Made by a program: the position numbers and the translations under genes. Below are positions 19,601 through 27,000 of a stretch of 64,000 nucleotides of DNA, piece after piece; positions within the stretch are counted from its first letter, which is position 1, and each line of letters starts with the position of its first letter. The notes under the pieces were generated by a model. The model was not told the DNA's origin. It made no database searches and saw only the letters and a program-made list of their open reading frames with translations. Source of the stretch: Streptomyces sp. NRRL F-525 (GTDB lineage: Bacteria; Actinomycetota; Actinomycetes; Streptomycetales; Streptomycetaceae); the NCBI RefSeq assembly GCF_000716605.1, contig NZ_JNXE01000006.1:282698-346697 (forward strand). Reading direction: 5' to 3'.

Positions 19601-20596
19601 GTGGGCGTCACCGTGCTGCTCGACGGGGCGGTCGTCGCGCGCCAGGAGAAGGTGGAGTACTACGAGTCCGACTGGGGCGCGGTGCCGATGTTCTTCCGGC
19701 ACCAACTCGCCCTCGGCGAGGGCGAACACGTGCTGGAGGTGGTGGCCGACGCCGTCCATCCACGCGACGCGGTGTTCGTCGACTGCGTGGCGGGCACGGC
19801 GAACTCGCTCGCAAGCGGCGCAGGTTGGGAGGCCGAGACGGGGGAGTGGAGCGGCCGTACCGTCGAACACGAAGGCCGGTGGGGGGAGTTGCAGCACTGC
19901 TACGCCGCCGTACGACCGCACCCGTTGCCGGACACCGAGTGGCTCACCGGCGCACCGGTGCTCGGCACCGCCGTACTGCCGCTGCGGACCACGGACACCG
20001 TCCGCGAACGCGCCCAGCGCTTCCGCTTCACCGTGCCGCCGGGCACCGAATCGCTGGAACTGCCACTGGAGTTGCCCGCGAGGGTACGGGTCGGCGATGG
20101 CGCCGAGACGTGGTTGGACGGCCAGTTCCTGACGCTGGAGCAGCCGCTCCCGGTACCGACGGAGGTCGAGGTCGTCACCGCACCCACCGCAGTACTTCGC
20201 GGCGGCTCCGCCTGGCGGGGACCGGTGCGCGTCCGTACGGAACCGGCGCAACTTCCCCTGGGTGACTGGCAGTTGCTCGGGTTGGGTGGCTGGAGCGGTG
20301 GTGTGACGTACTCGCGGGAGGTGGAGGTACCGGCCGGTGCGGACCCGGTGCTGGATCTGGGGCGGGTGCGCGGCAGTGTGTCGGTCGTCGTCGACGGGGA
20401 GTGTGTCGGCGAGGGGTTCTGTCCTCCGTACCGCTTCCAACTCCCCGGTACAGCAGGGCGGTTGGTGCGTCTGGAGGTGACCGTGAACAACACCCTGGCC
20501 CCCTATCTCGCCGAGGCCACCCCCACCGCCTGGGCCTTCCCGTCCCAGCTCTCCTCGGGGCTGCTGGGGCCGGTGACGCTACGGGTTCGGGACTGA
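16676..20596 (+). CDS. large GH106-like glycoside hydrolase (putative alpha-L-rhamnosidase)
   Basis: A 1306-residue protein without a signal peptide, so probably cytoplasmic. The N-terminal half has GH106-like features: PLWWWSGAKVTREQLAWQL, LWFYDQIGFSGANIQG, the acidic FQDELPGTNSWSHRFPEEFR near residue 220 and a WIEAFHSSGWGGTLADTYDWLLPFL segment near residue 345. The C-terminal half carries beta-sandwich modules, including two lectin-like jelly rolls near residues 1000 and 1250. GH106 enzymes remove L-rhamnose from pectin and plant glycosides. GTG 16676 follows GGAAGG. An operator at 16619 and a convergent LacI gene (18-base overlap) point to local control. Confidence 0.75.
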   Translation: MISPALQQLFDAPPRDFGPTPLWWWSGAKVTREQLAWQLRRFADGGVHNLVVINLAPAGPAFGARTDDPPWFGEEWWARFTDTCRIARDIGTRLWFYDQIGFSGANIQGAVTRRHPEATGRALRSRTATVTGGTIPLRGAETLVAAYDLEGRRLPMAPGVPAAEGTDVRLVVAVPTAFDYLDPDAVRLLLDAVHHEYDRRVPEYLGNVIAGSFQDELPGTNSWSHRFPEEFRARRGYDLLDHLPALFGPVTARAAKIRADYYAVRAELTEEALFKPLAVWHDERGMLIGADQSHPARAGFPAQSTQIYTDYFRTHRWYGAAGSDHHGDSKVHSSMAHLYGHERVWIEAFHSSGWGGTLADTYDWLLPFLRSGANLYNPHASYFGTAGGWFEWAPPSTDWRQPYWQQYPAFSRAVARICSIMSWGTYSADVAVLHPTATMQSLIPLDAPVQHFGDGRLGDDHADVDETQRDYLDLCGTNNWLAPHVGSLDRHRIAFDIIDDASVQRATTTEGALHVTDLAYRAVLLPSASVLEEETARRLTQLLDAGGRVVLVGRPPATAAGQAGDDSVVAALLKHPRLERASDAEAGAAAVADTAGHATGEVPLLVRRKGVEAVALVTGTFPDARTLPGDANHEADPARYAHHSTVTVDAVVSEAEIWNPATGDRHPAQVTVADGRSTIEVPLEGAPAVLVVWREGSPQTHRTAVPTPVPERTIDLSTGWEGRLVPTMDNTWGDLALPAGSSIAEPQIWTMRWTEAEAPDANWQQTRVTYGNRVRVLPPVPSAQAPDPLDAPSVEQVLSGDLPLTPADWSVSLYSSSRGIPDPDGLLGNKGLVTEEFVRVPVPGPGMVARVRAIVETDHRGPAELHLGAAATKRVWWNGERLDTGTGYLATARVQIGRTRNVLEYELGDAQDRPLLISGTAGTPLGSYFCLTRPDGFGSRPQFMCLPEDVRPSGGVTYRGRLHGPGQAVLVVGAAVGVTVLLDGAVVARQEKVEYYESDWGAVPMFFRHQLALGEGEHVLEVVADAVHPRDAVFVDCVAGTANSLASGAGWEAETGEWSGRTVEHEGRWGELQHCYAAVRPHPLPDTEWLTGAPVLGTAVLPLRTTDTVRERAQRFRFTVPPGTESLELPLELPARVRVGDGAETWLDGQFLTLEQPLPVPTEVEVVTAPTAVLRGGSAWRGPVRVRTEPAQLPLGDWQLLGLGGWSGGVTYSREVEVPAGADPVLDLGRVRGSVSVVVDGECVGEGFCPPYRFQLPGTAGRLVRLEVTVNNTLAPYLAEATPTAWAFPSQLSSGLLGPVTLRVRD

Positions 20597-21604
20597 CCGG
20601 GGTCGAGTGGAGTCCCGTAGGACGAGGTCGGGCGCGAACACCCGTGTCTCGTGGGCGTGTTCGGCTCGTGCCTCCACCTCGTCGAGGAGCATTCCCACGG
20701 CCGCTCTGCCGAGTTCCTCGACGGGTTGCCGGACGGTCGTCAGGGTCGTACCGACGAAGCTCGCGATGTCGAGGTCGCCGTAGCCGACCACCTGAACCTC
20801 CTCGGGTATTCGTACGCCCCGTTCGCCGAGGCCTCGGCACAGGCCGGCGGCGAGGAAGTCGTTGGTGCAGAAGACGCCGTCGGGCAGGTCGTCGAGTGTG
20901 CGGGCGATCTCCAGGCCGTAGGCCACCGTCATCTCGTCGGCGACGACCTGGCGGACCCGTGCCTCGCGGCGGGTGCGGACGGCCTGGCGGGCGCCCTGGT
21001 AGCGGTCGGCGCACTGGACGATGCCGCGCTCGCCGTTGACGACGAGGATGTCGCGCGCCCCGCAGTCCAGGAGGTGCTGTACGGCGACCCGGCCGCCGGC
21101 GATGTCGTCGACGGAGACGGAACAGCCGTCCTGGGCCGGTAGCGCGCGGTCCGCGAGGACGAGTGGGATGCCGCGTTCCCGGAGTCGGGTGAGGCGGGTG
21201 GGGTCGGCGCCGAGGGGGACGACGACTGCTCCTACAGCCCGTTGCTCGATCAGCATCGTGAAGTAGCCCTGCTCCCGCTCGGGGGCGTCGCCGCTGTCGC
21301 AGAGCACGAGGGAATAGCCGTGGTCGTAGGCCGCGTCGGCGGCACCGCGGGCGATGCGTGAGTAGAAGGAGTTCGCCACGTCCGGGAGGACCAGGCCGAT
21401 CGAGGACGAGTGGCCGGTGCGCAGGCCCGCGGCTCCCGGATGCGGCACGTAGTCGAGTGCGGCGACCGCGTCGCGGACCCGTTCGGCGGTGCGGGCGTTG
21501 ACGCGCTCGGGCCGGTTCAGGACGTTCGACACCGTGGAGACCGAGACTCCCGCGGCGGCCGCGACATCCTGGATGCGGGCGGGGCGAACCTGAATGGCGT
21601 CCAC
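20579..21604 (-). CDS. LacI-family repressor of the GH106-like locus
   Basis: A 341-residue regulator with the helix-turn-helix RIQDVAAAAGVSVSTVSNVLNRPERV, a hinge helix near YVPHPGAAGLRTG, and a sugar-binding domain with LVLPDVANSFYSRIARG, GVFCTNDFLAAGL and a C-terminal VVGYGDLDIASFVGTTLTTVRQP. Its gene meets the glycosidase tail to tail with 18 bases of overlap. A copy of the AACGTTTT site found in the transporter/glycosidase region lies 75 bases upstream of its own ATG, the pattern of an autoregulated local repressor. Confidence 0.88.
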   Translation of the reverse strand: MDAIQVRPARIQDVAAAAGVSVSTVSNVLNRPERVNARTAERVRDAVAALDYVPHPGAAGLRTGHSSSIGLVLPDVANSFYSRIARGAADAAYDHGYSLVLCDSGDAPEREQGYFTMLIEQRAVGAVVVPLGADPTRLTRLRERGIPLVLADRALPAQDGCSVSVDDIAGGRVAVQHLLDCGARDILVVNGERGIVQCADRYQGARQAVRTRREARVRQVVADEMTVAYGLEIARTLDDLPDGVFCTNDFLAAGLCRGLGERGVRIPEEVQVVGYGDLDIASFVGTTLTTVRQPVEELGRAAVGMLLDEVEARAEHAHETRVFAPDLVLRDSTRPRSVPNP

Positions 21605-21678
21605 CCCCTCGCTGTGACAGCCGTGCGACCAGGCACGACGCGGTTCTCATGGGCGGCGTCAGTCTACCCCGATGGTTG

Positions 21679-21695
21679 TTGCAACGTTTTCTGCC
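21679..21695. promoter_or_regulatory. LacI-type operator C (repressor promoter)
   Basis: TTGCAACGTTTTCTGCC matches TTGnAACGTTTTnTG of site A. It lies 75-91 bases upstream of the LacI start codon and 67 bases before the divergent TetR gene. Confidence 0.6.
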
Positions 21696-21761
21696 GGGTG
21701 CCTTGGAGAGGCAGGTGCGGTGGCCGAACCTGCCTGTGATCAACAGGGTTAACATGGGGTT

Positions 21762-22448
21762 ATGGCTGAGGGTTCCGGGGTTGATGCCCCGATGGAGGGC
21801 GACCGCCCGCTGAGGCGCGACGCCGCCCTCAACCGGGAGAAGATTCTGCGTGCCGCGCGGGAGGTCTTCGGCCAGCACGGGCTGCGGGTCACGCTCGACG
21901 ACGTGGCCCGGCACGCGGGGGTCGGCGTCGGGACCGTCTATCGGCGATTCCCGGACAAAGAGACCCTGGTGCGGGCCCTGTTCGAGCAGGATCTCGGGAT
22001 ACGGCAGGCGTCGGCGGAGCGGGCGCTCGCTCATCCCGATCCCTGGGAAGGGTTCGTGGACTTCCTGATGGAGATGGGGGCCGATCTCGCCGAGAACCGT
22101 GGCCTGCAAGAAGTGATCATGCTGGGGAGCCACAGTTCCGAGCCCATGGAGACGATGCGCGGCGGGATGCTCCCCTTCCTCGAGGCCCTGATCCAGCGGG
22201 CGCAGGAGAGCGGGGACCTGCGGGCGGAGATTACCCCCTCCGACGTCCCCGTCATCGTCCAAATGCTCAGTGCGGCAAGCCAGTTCACCCAGGGCAAGCG
22301 GCCCGAGGTGTGGCGCCGCTACTTCGAGATCATCCTGAACGGCATCCGGCAGCGGCCCGACAACCTCCCGCTGACGACGCCTAGTTTGAGCAACGAGACG
22401 GTGGAGCAGGTCATGGGTCTGGTCAGGCCCGCTTCGACGAAGGAGTAG
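21762..22448 (+). CDS. TetR-family regulator
   Basis: A 228-residue regulator with the N-terminal DNA-binding domain ILRAAREVFGQHGLRVTLDDVARHAGVGVGTVYRRFPDKETLV and an all-helical ligand domain. The recognition helix GVGTVYRRF is typical. It is transcribed divergently from the LacI gene and ends against a hairpin shared with the convergent hydrolase gene. Its targets are unknown; the short intergenic region upstream would allow autoregulation, but I found no convincing palindrome except the LacI-type site. Confidence 0.88.
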   Translation: MAEGSGVDAPMEGDRPLRRDAALNREKILRAAREVFGQHGLRVTLDDVARHAGVGVGTVYRRFPDKETLVRALFEQDLGIRQASAERALAHPDPWEGFVDFLMEMGADLAENRGLQEVIMLGSHSSEPMETMRGGMLPFLEALIQRAQESGDLRAEITPSDVPVIVQMLSAASQFTQGKRPEVWRRYFEIILNGIRQRPDNLPLTTPSLSNETVEQVMGLVRPASTKE

Positions 22449-22478
22449 CAGGCCTGCCGTACGCGCAGACCTGCTACC
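22446..22478. terminator. bidirectional hairpin terminator
   Basis: GTAGCAGG (22446-22453) pairs perfectly with CCTGCTAC (22471-22478). It starts at the TetR stop codon and ends ten bases before the stop of the convergent hydrolase, so it serves both. Confidence 0.65.
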
Positions 22479-22487
22479 CGTGTTGTT

Positions 22488-24287
22488 TCAGGAGGACGGT
22501 CCCCAGTCGGTGCCGCTTGGTGTGGCCGAACTCGGCGTCGTCAGAGGCAGGTTGACGAAGGACGCCGCCTGCGGGGAGTGCTCGACGGTGTAGACGCCGC
22601 CGGCCAGGTTCGCCAGTTCCTGCGGGGTCGGGGCGACGGGGAAGTGGAAGTCGGCCGGGGGTTGGCTGTTGATGCTGATCTGGATCCGGTAACCGGCCTG
22701 GATCTTGGTGAAGTTGGAGAGCAGGGAGATGTCGTAGCGGGTGGTCTGGCCGGGTGTCACCGGGTGCTGCGATGCCTGGGTGAAGGGGTGATTGGGCTTG
22801 AGCAGAGTGCCGTTGTCGCCGTACCAGCTCTCCTGAGTGTCCAGAGTGCGCTGGCTGCCCAGCAGGATTCCGTCGGCCTGCTTGGTCACCGTGCCGTCCG
22901 GGGCGACGATGCTCAGCTTGGCCGACAGTTCGGTCTCCGGTGTCGTCGACTTGGCGTAGAGGGTGACGTCGGTCGGGCCGTTGAGCAGGGCCGCCTTGGT
23001 GAGCGGGGCGGTGGTGTACGTCAGGGTGTTGGCCGCGCTCGCCGCGCTCCAGGAGAGCGAGTCGCTGCCCTCGTCCGTCGGTTTGCCGGGGGTGAGTGAG
23101 CCGTCGCCGAGGTAGTAGGTGCGGGCGTCGGAGGACAGGGGCCAGGCTGCGCTGTCGACCCAGGTGTTGGCGCCGTTCTCGAAGAGGTGCAGGGGAGTTG
23201 AGGTGTTCGCCATGCCGGTGGGCGCGTTCTTGAGCCAGGTGTCGAACCACTCCAGGCGGATGCCCTGCAGTGTCGCCTCGTTGACGTGCTCGCCGTGGGT
23301 CCAGGGGCCGACGATCGCCTGGTAGCGGCCGGTGACGGGATCGTCCGAGGAGATCGGATCGGTCAACGGCCGGTGGTAGTAGGCGTTTTGGGCGGACACG
23401 TAGGCGCCGAGGTTGCCGCCGGGGAAGAGGTCGTTCCAGCCGGCCTCGGTCAGTGCCGGAATGTTGTTGCCCACGATCTTCGGTACGAGCTTCTTCTGGA
23501 CGTTCAGGGACTGCCAGTAGGCGTCGTTGTACGAGCGTGAACCGCCCGAGGCCTGCTGGGCGATGGTCACCGACTGCGGGTCGGTGGCGGGGTCGTCCTC
23601 GGGGCCGCGCGGCTCGGCCTGGGCGATGCCGGCCACGAAGGGGGTGGGGATACCGCCGTTGCCGGTGAGGTCGTTGTAGAAGTCCGAGTCGGTGCAGAAC
23701 GGGGTGATGGCCTTCAGCGCGGAGTTCTTGCCCACGGCCGCCGCCGTGAACCACTGGTCGACCCCGAGGTAGGAGCAACCGTCAAGCCCCACCTTGCCGT
23801 TGGAGCCGGACAGCGTGTGCGCCGCCCAGTCGACGAGGTCGGCCCCGTCCTTGCCCTGCCGCTCCCCGAACCAGTCGACCTGACCGCCGGAGTCACCGGT
23901 GCCGCGGACGGCGGAGGCCACGTAGATGTAGCCCCGCTGCACGAAGTACGTGCCGCTGTCCGTGGGGTCGGAGCGCTGGGCGCCGTAGGGATTCTGGGTC
24001 AGGAGGACGGGGAACGGGCCCGACGCGCGGGCGCCGGTGGTCGGGTCGGTCGGGTAGACGACCTCGACGGCGATCTTCACGCCGTCGTCCATGGTGACGG
24101 TGGTGTGGACGGGCGCGCTCGCCGCGTAACTGGCCGCGGGCGGCGTCCAGTTGGCCGCGTGCGCGGGGAGTGCGGTGGCTGTCGTCTGGCCTGCGGCCAC
24201 GAGGAGGAGCACCGCGGTGGCGCTGCTCAGTACGGTGACTCTGTGCGGCAGCCTGATCCGGTGGTCTGCTGCCTTGGGCGTTTTCAT
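22488..24287 (-). CDS. secreted CocE/NonD-family alpha/beta-hydrolase (X-Pro dipeptidyl-peptidase-like)
   Basis: A 599-residue enzyme with a cleavable signal peptide (hydrophobic core VTVLSSATAVLLLVAAGQ, cleavage near ALPAHA-AN). The hydrolase domain has the nucleophile elbow LDGCSYLG (Ser172), the S15-family RGTGDSGG loop and the histidine segment VGPWTHGEH; the C-terminal beta-sandwich has the LYAKSTTPETELSAKLSIVAPDG and SQRTLDTQESW pieces of the family. It cleaves acyl-ester or Xaa-Pro substrates outside the cell. It lies 46 bases after the acetate-type transporter gene, so the two may form an operon. Confidence 0.88.
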   Translation of the reverse strand: MKTPKAADHRIRLPHRVTVLSSATAVLLLVAAGQTTATALPAHAANWTPPAASYAASAPVHTTVTMDDGVKIAVEVVYPTDPTTGARASGPFPVLLTQNPYGAQRSDPTDSGTYFVQRGYIYVASAVRGTGDSGGQVDWFGERQGKDGADLVDWAAHTLSGSNGKVGLDGCSYLGVDQWFTAAAVGKNSALKAITPFCTDSDFYNDLTGNGGIPTPFVAGIAQAEPRGPEDDPATDPQSVTIAQQASGGSRSYNDAYWQSLNVQKKLVPKIVGNNIPALTEAGWNDLFPGGNLGAYVSAQNAYYHRPLTDPISSDDPVTGRYQAIVGPWTHGEHVNEATLQGIRLEWFDTWLKNAPTGMANTSTPLHLFENGANTWVDSAAWPLSSDARTYYLGDGSLTPGKPTDEGSDSLSWSAASAANTLTYTTAPLTKAALLNGPTDVTLYAKSTTPETELSAKLSIVAPDGTVTKQADGILLGSQRTLDTQESWYGDNGTLLKPNHPFTQASQHPVTPGQTTRYDISLLSNFTKIQAGYRIQISINSQPPADFHFPVAPTPQELANLAGGVYTVEHSPQAASFVNLPLTTPSSATPSGTDWGPSS

Positions 24288-24333
24288 GCGGCTCCTTGGG
24301 ACGGGTGGGGGGTTCGTCGTGATGCCGTCCGGG

Positions 24334-25065
24334 TCAGGCCGTCTGCGCGATGGCGTGACGGTCGCGGTTCAGGGCGAAGAGCGGGAACACGTCGCGTCCG
24401 CGGATGTCGTTGGTCAGCTCCGCCAGGACCAGGTAGAAGGCGACGGCGGCCAGCACGATCTCGACGTAACCCGCGGTGTGCAGCACCGAATCGCTCGGGA
24501 CACCCGCGCTCGAAGCGCCCAGGTAGGCGGTCACCAGCAGCACGATCGTCAGCGTCAGCAGGGTGAACGCGCTCACGATCACCGCGTTCGTGCCCAGGCT
24601 CGCGATGCCGAAGACCAGCGTGACCACCAGCCAGCCGATGAGGAACAGCCCCAGCGACTGCATCACCGCGTGTCCGCCCGCGGCCGCCGAAGCCTCCGCC
24701 GACGCCCCGCCGGCCTTCGCGGCGGCCGCCGCGGCTCCCGCGATGTGGGGTGCCGCCCAGAACTCGATGACGGTGTAGCCGAGCCAGAACGCCCCGTACG
24801 CCGTCAGGAACGCGGCCGCGAACGTCGCGCCGGACGCCAACGCGAAGAAGCCCGCGACGAGTTGGACGATGCCGCCGTAGAAGAAGGTCCCCGCCAGCAC
24901 GATCGTGCCGTCGGCCGCGTCGATGACGCCGGCGGTGTGCAGGCCCAGGATGAGCGAGCACCACGCGAATCCGGCCGCCCCCACGGCTGTCGCGTGACCG
25001 ATGTGTGAGGTGGTGACTGTCGGGACCGGCGGGCTCTGGGCATCGTGAAGCGACACTTCGGTCAT
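24334..25065 (-). CDS. acetate/succinate transporter (SatP/GPR1 family)
   Basis: A 243-residue membrane protein with six helices and the family phrases AGFAWCSLILGLHTAGVID, GTFFYGGIVQLVAGFFALASGATFAA and TAYGAFWLGYTVIEFWAAP. SatP proteins pass small carboxylates such as acetate. An Ala-rich insertion between helices 3 and 4 is typical of actinobacteria. ATG 25065 (after AGAAGGG) is preferred to an in-frame TTG nine bases earlier. Co-transcription with the secreted esterase/peptidase-like hydrolase would let the cell take up acids that enzyme frees; this link is inference. Confidence 0.85.
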   Translation of the reverse strand: MTEVSLHDAQSPPVPTVTTSHIGHATAVGAAGFAWCSLILGLHTAGVIDAADGTIVLAGTFFYGGIVQLVAGFFALASGATFAAAFLTAYGAFWLGYTVIEFWAAPHIAGAAAAAAKAGGASAEASAAAGGHAVMQSLGLFLIGWLVVTLVFGIASLGTNAVIVSAFTLLTLTIVLLVTAYLGASSAGVPSDSVLHTAGYVEIVLAAVAFYLVLAELTNDIRGRDVFPLFALNRDRHAIAQTA

Positions 25066-25119
25066 GGTGATCAACCCTTCTGGAATGTCGACAGCGGGGG
25101 CGCTCGGCCCGTGCCGTCA

Positions 25120-25133
25120 ACCGAATGGTCGGT
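25120..25133. promoter_or_regulatory. candidate TetR-type operator upstream of satP-like gene
   Basis: ACCGAatggTCGGT has perfect five-base arms, a form common for TetR sites in actinobacteria. It is 55 bases upstream of the transporter start. No TetR gene is adjacent on that side. Confidence 0.35.
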
Positions 25134-25729
25134 AGTTTGGGAACGGCCGGTTGGGGCTGTCAAGGGATCGAACCGAAGTGGAAAACGCCCTCGATGACGT
25201 CTCGGCGGCGACTGTCGACGCGGTGAACGCGGCACGGGGGCGACTTCAGGGGCGCGTCTTCAGCGCGCGAATCCCGGGCATCGTCCCTGGTGGGAAGGGG
25301 TGCCCGTCGTTTCGCCCGGAGAGGTCGGACGGGCGGTGAGTGATCGTCCGGGAGGGGCGTGTCGTAGGGCTTCCCGGGCCGAAGAAAGTGGAGATATATT
25401 CTCCGAAACGGGGGTGGAGGGGAGCTGGGGGTAGGTCCGGCTCGCGCCGGGGACGTAGCTGAAGACGGTGGACGTGGCTCGGAGCGCGGCGACGCCGTTG
25501 AAGCCCGCGTGTTGCACGACGCCGATGATCCGGGCACCCTCGTGCCGCTCCGACTGGTGTGAAGTGTCTGGACACCCCGCAGAGACCGACCAGTTGGCCG
25601 CTGATGCGCTCGCCGGAGATCAGAACCCCGAGTTGCGCCATGGGCGGCCCCGGTTGGCCGGGTGGGCACCCCAATCACCCTGGGTATAAAGGCTTATGAC
25701 GTGGTGTCACCTTTACGCGGGGGTAAGGG
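25134..25729. other. 596-base gap with no confident gene
   Basis: No frame has convincing coding character. The minus strand between about 25650 and 25400 has two short stretches that read protein-like in different frames (ISGQLVGLCGVSRHF, then GARIIGVVQHAGFNGV), which may be the ruin of a gene. A palindrome GGAGAtatatTCTCC lies at 25390-25404. The last 50 bases hold a likely promoter (TATAAA at 25685) and the ribosome-binding site GGGGGTAAGGG for the next gene. Confidence 0.4.
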
Positions 25730-26971
25730 ATGGAACAGCTCAACTCCTTGGAGCCGCAGCGGATCGCGGCTGTCTTCCGGCCGTCCGCACCTGTCGGCAT
25801 CCGGTGGGCGATGCGCCTGCTGCGCAGGGTGCCGCGGTCGCGCAGAGGGGCGGCTCGCCTGCTGATCCGCCTGCTGTACTCGCCGCTGACGGCCAAGACC
25901 AAGATTCTGCTGATCAGTCTGGTCTCCTCCATCACACTGCTGGGACTGGCCGAGGCGGGCGGCGCGCTGGTGTCGTCGGCCGGCACGGATGAACGGTGGG
26001 CCCTGGGCTATCTGTTCTCCGACAACGCCGAGCCGAGCGGCGTGACCCTGTTCCTGCTCCAGGACCCGGCGGGCCTGATCGTGCTGGCGGTTGTCTTCGT
26101 GACCCCCATCTTCTGCTGCCAACAGGTGCAGGCCATCGCCGACTTCGTGCGGATGAACGAGCGCAACGGGGGTGCGGAGAGACTGTCCGCCGAACAGATC
26201 GGCCGGCTCAATCGGCTGGTCGACCGGACCAACAAGTGGTTCGGCGCGTTGGGCCGCCGGACTGTCTCCGCGGCCATCATGGCGGCCATGGCGATCGGTA
26301 CGACCTCGCTGTACGTCTTCGTCAACACGCATGGCCTCATGCAGACGTGGAACCCGACCAGGCTCTCCGACTCGGTCTGGCGCTCCGAGGTCTACACCGG
26401 CTGGTGGGCCAACCGGCAGACCCACCCCGAACTGGCCCTGGCCTTGTGCGCGGCGGGCACGTACGCCTTCTACTTCCTGGCAAAGCAACTGGTCATGGGC
26501 GTCGTCTTCACCGTGTACCTGTACCGGTCCGAAGCGATCGGCTTCGGGGTCACCCCGAACATGAAATTCGACAGCGACGGGTTCCAAGGACTGCGCCCCC
26601 TGCGTCAGTTCATGCTCTGGACCTATGGCTCTGCTCTGGCCCACTTGATCGGCCTGCTGGTCCTCTTCATGGTCTGGTTGCCGGCGGCGTCGTGGATGGT
26701 GTTCATCGTGCTGGGGGTGATGGTGGTCGACATGCTGGTGATCGTCTACCCGTCCTCGATCGGCTACCACTCCGCGCTTGCCGTCAAGCAGGCCCACGTC
26801 AAACTGCTGTACCAGACTCTTTCCGGTGAGGAGTGCGGCGCGGCGATAGCGCAGGTCTGGGCCGGTCCGGTGCTTCCGGTCACGACCCGCAAGGCCATGA
26901 CCGGAATCGTCGCCTACCTGCTGGTTCCCGCGGTGCCTGCCCTGATTCCGGTGCTGTTCCAGCGGCTCTGA
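25730..26971 (+). CDS. orphan polytopic membrane protein
   Basis: A 413-residue protein I do not recognise. It has a basic cytoplasmic N-terminus (RLLRRVPRSRRGAARLLIRLL), then about seven hydrophobic helices near residues 60-80, 112-135, 180-200, 233-260, 300-322, 326-348 and 388-410. A soluble loop with CCQQVQAIADFVRMNERNGG follows the second helix; the paired cysteines and the polar helix LSAEQIGRLNRLVDRTNKWFG are distinctive. No transporter signature is visible. It stands alone, with a clear promoter and ribosome-binding site, between a gap and a convergent efflux gene. Confidence 0.75.
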   Translation: MEQLNSLEPQRIAAVFRPSAPVGIRWAMRLLRRVPRSRRGAARLLIRLLYSPLTAKTKILLISLVSSITLLGLAEAGGALVSSAGTDERWALGYLFSDNAEPSGVTLFLLQDPAGLIVLAVVFVTPIFCCQQVQAIADFVRMNERNGGAERLSAEQIGRLNRLVDRTNKWFGALGRRTVSAAIMAAMAIGTTSLYVFVNTHGLMQTWNPTRLSDSVWRSEVYTGWWANRQTHPELALALCAAGTYAFYFLAKQLVMGVVFTVYLYRSEAIGFGVTPNMKFDSDGFQGLRPLRQFMLWTYGSALAHLIGLLVLFMVWLPAASWMVFIVLGVMVVDMLVIVYPSSIGYHSALAVKQAHVKLLYQTLSGEECGAAIAQVWAGPVLPVTTRKAMTGIVAYLLVPAVPALIPVLFQRL

Positions 26972-27000
26972 CGCCACGGCCCGGGCTGGGAGTTGCCCGT

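Noticed and set aside
21605..21761. TetR-type operator before the 21762 TetR gene
   Set aside because: The only palindromic element is the AACGTTTT site, better explained by the LacI gene.
25260..25674. Short minus-strand frames in the 25.1-25.7 kb gap
   Set aside because: Fragments resemble protein in alternating frames but none has a start, ribosome-binding site or recognisable family; kept only as a possible remnant.
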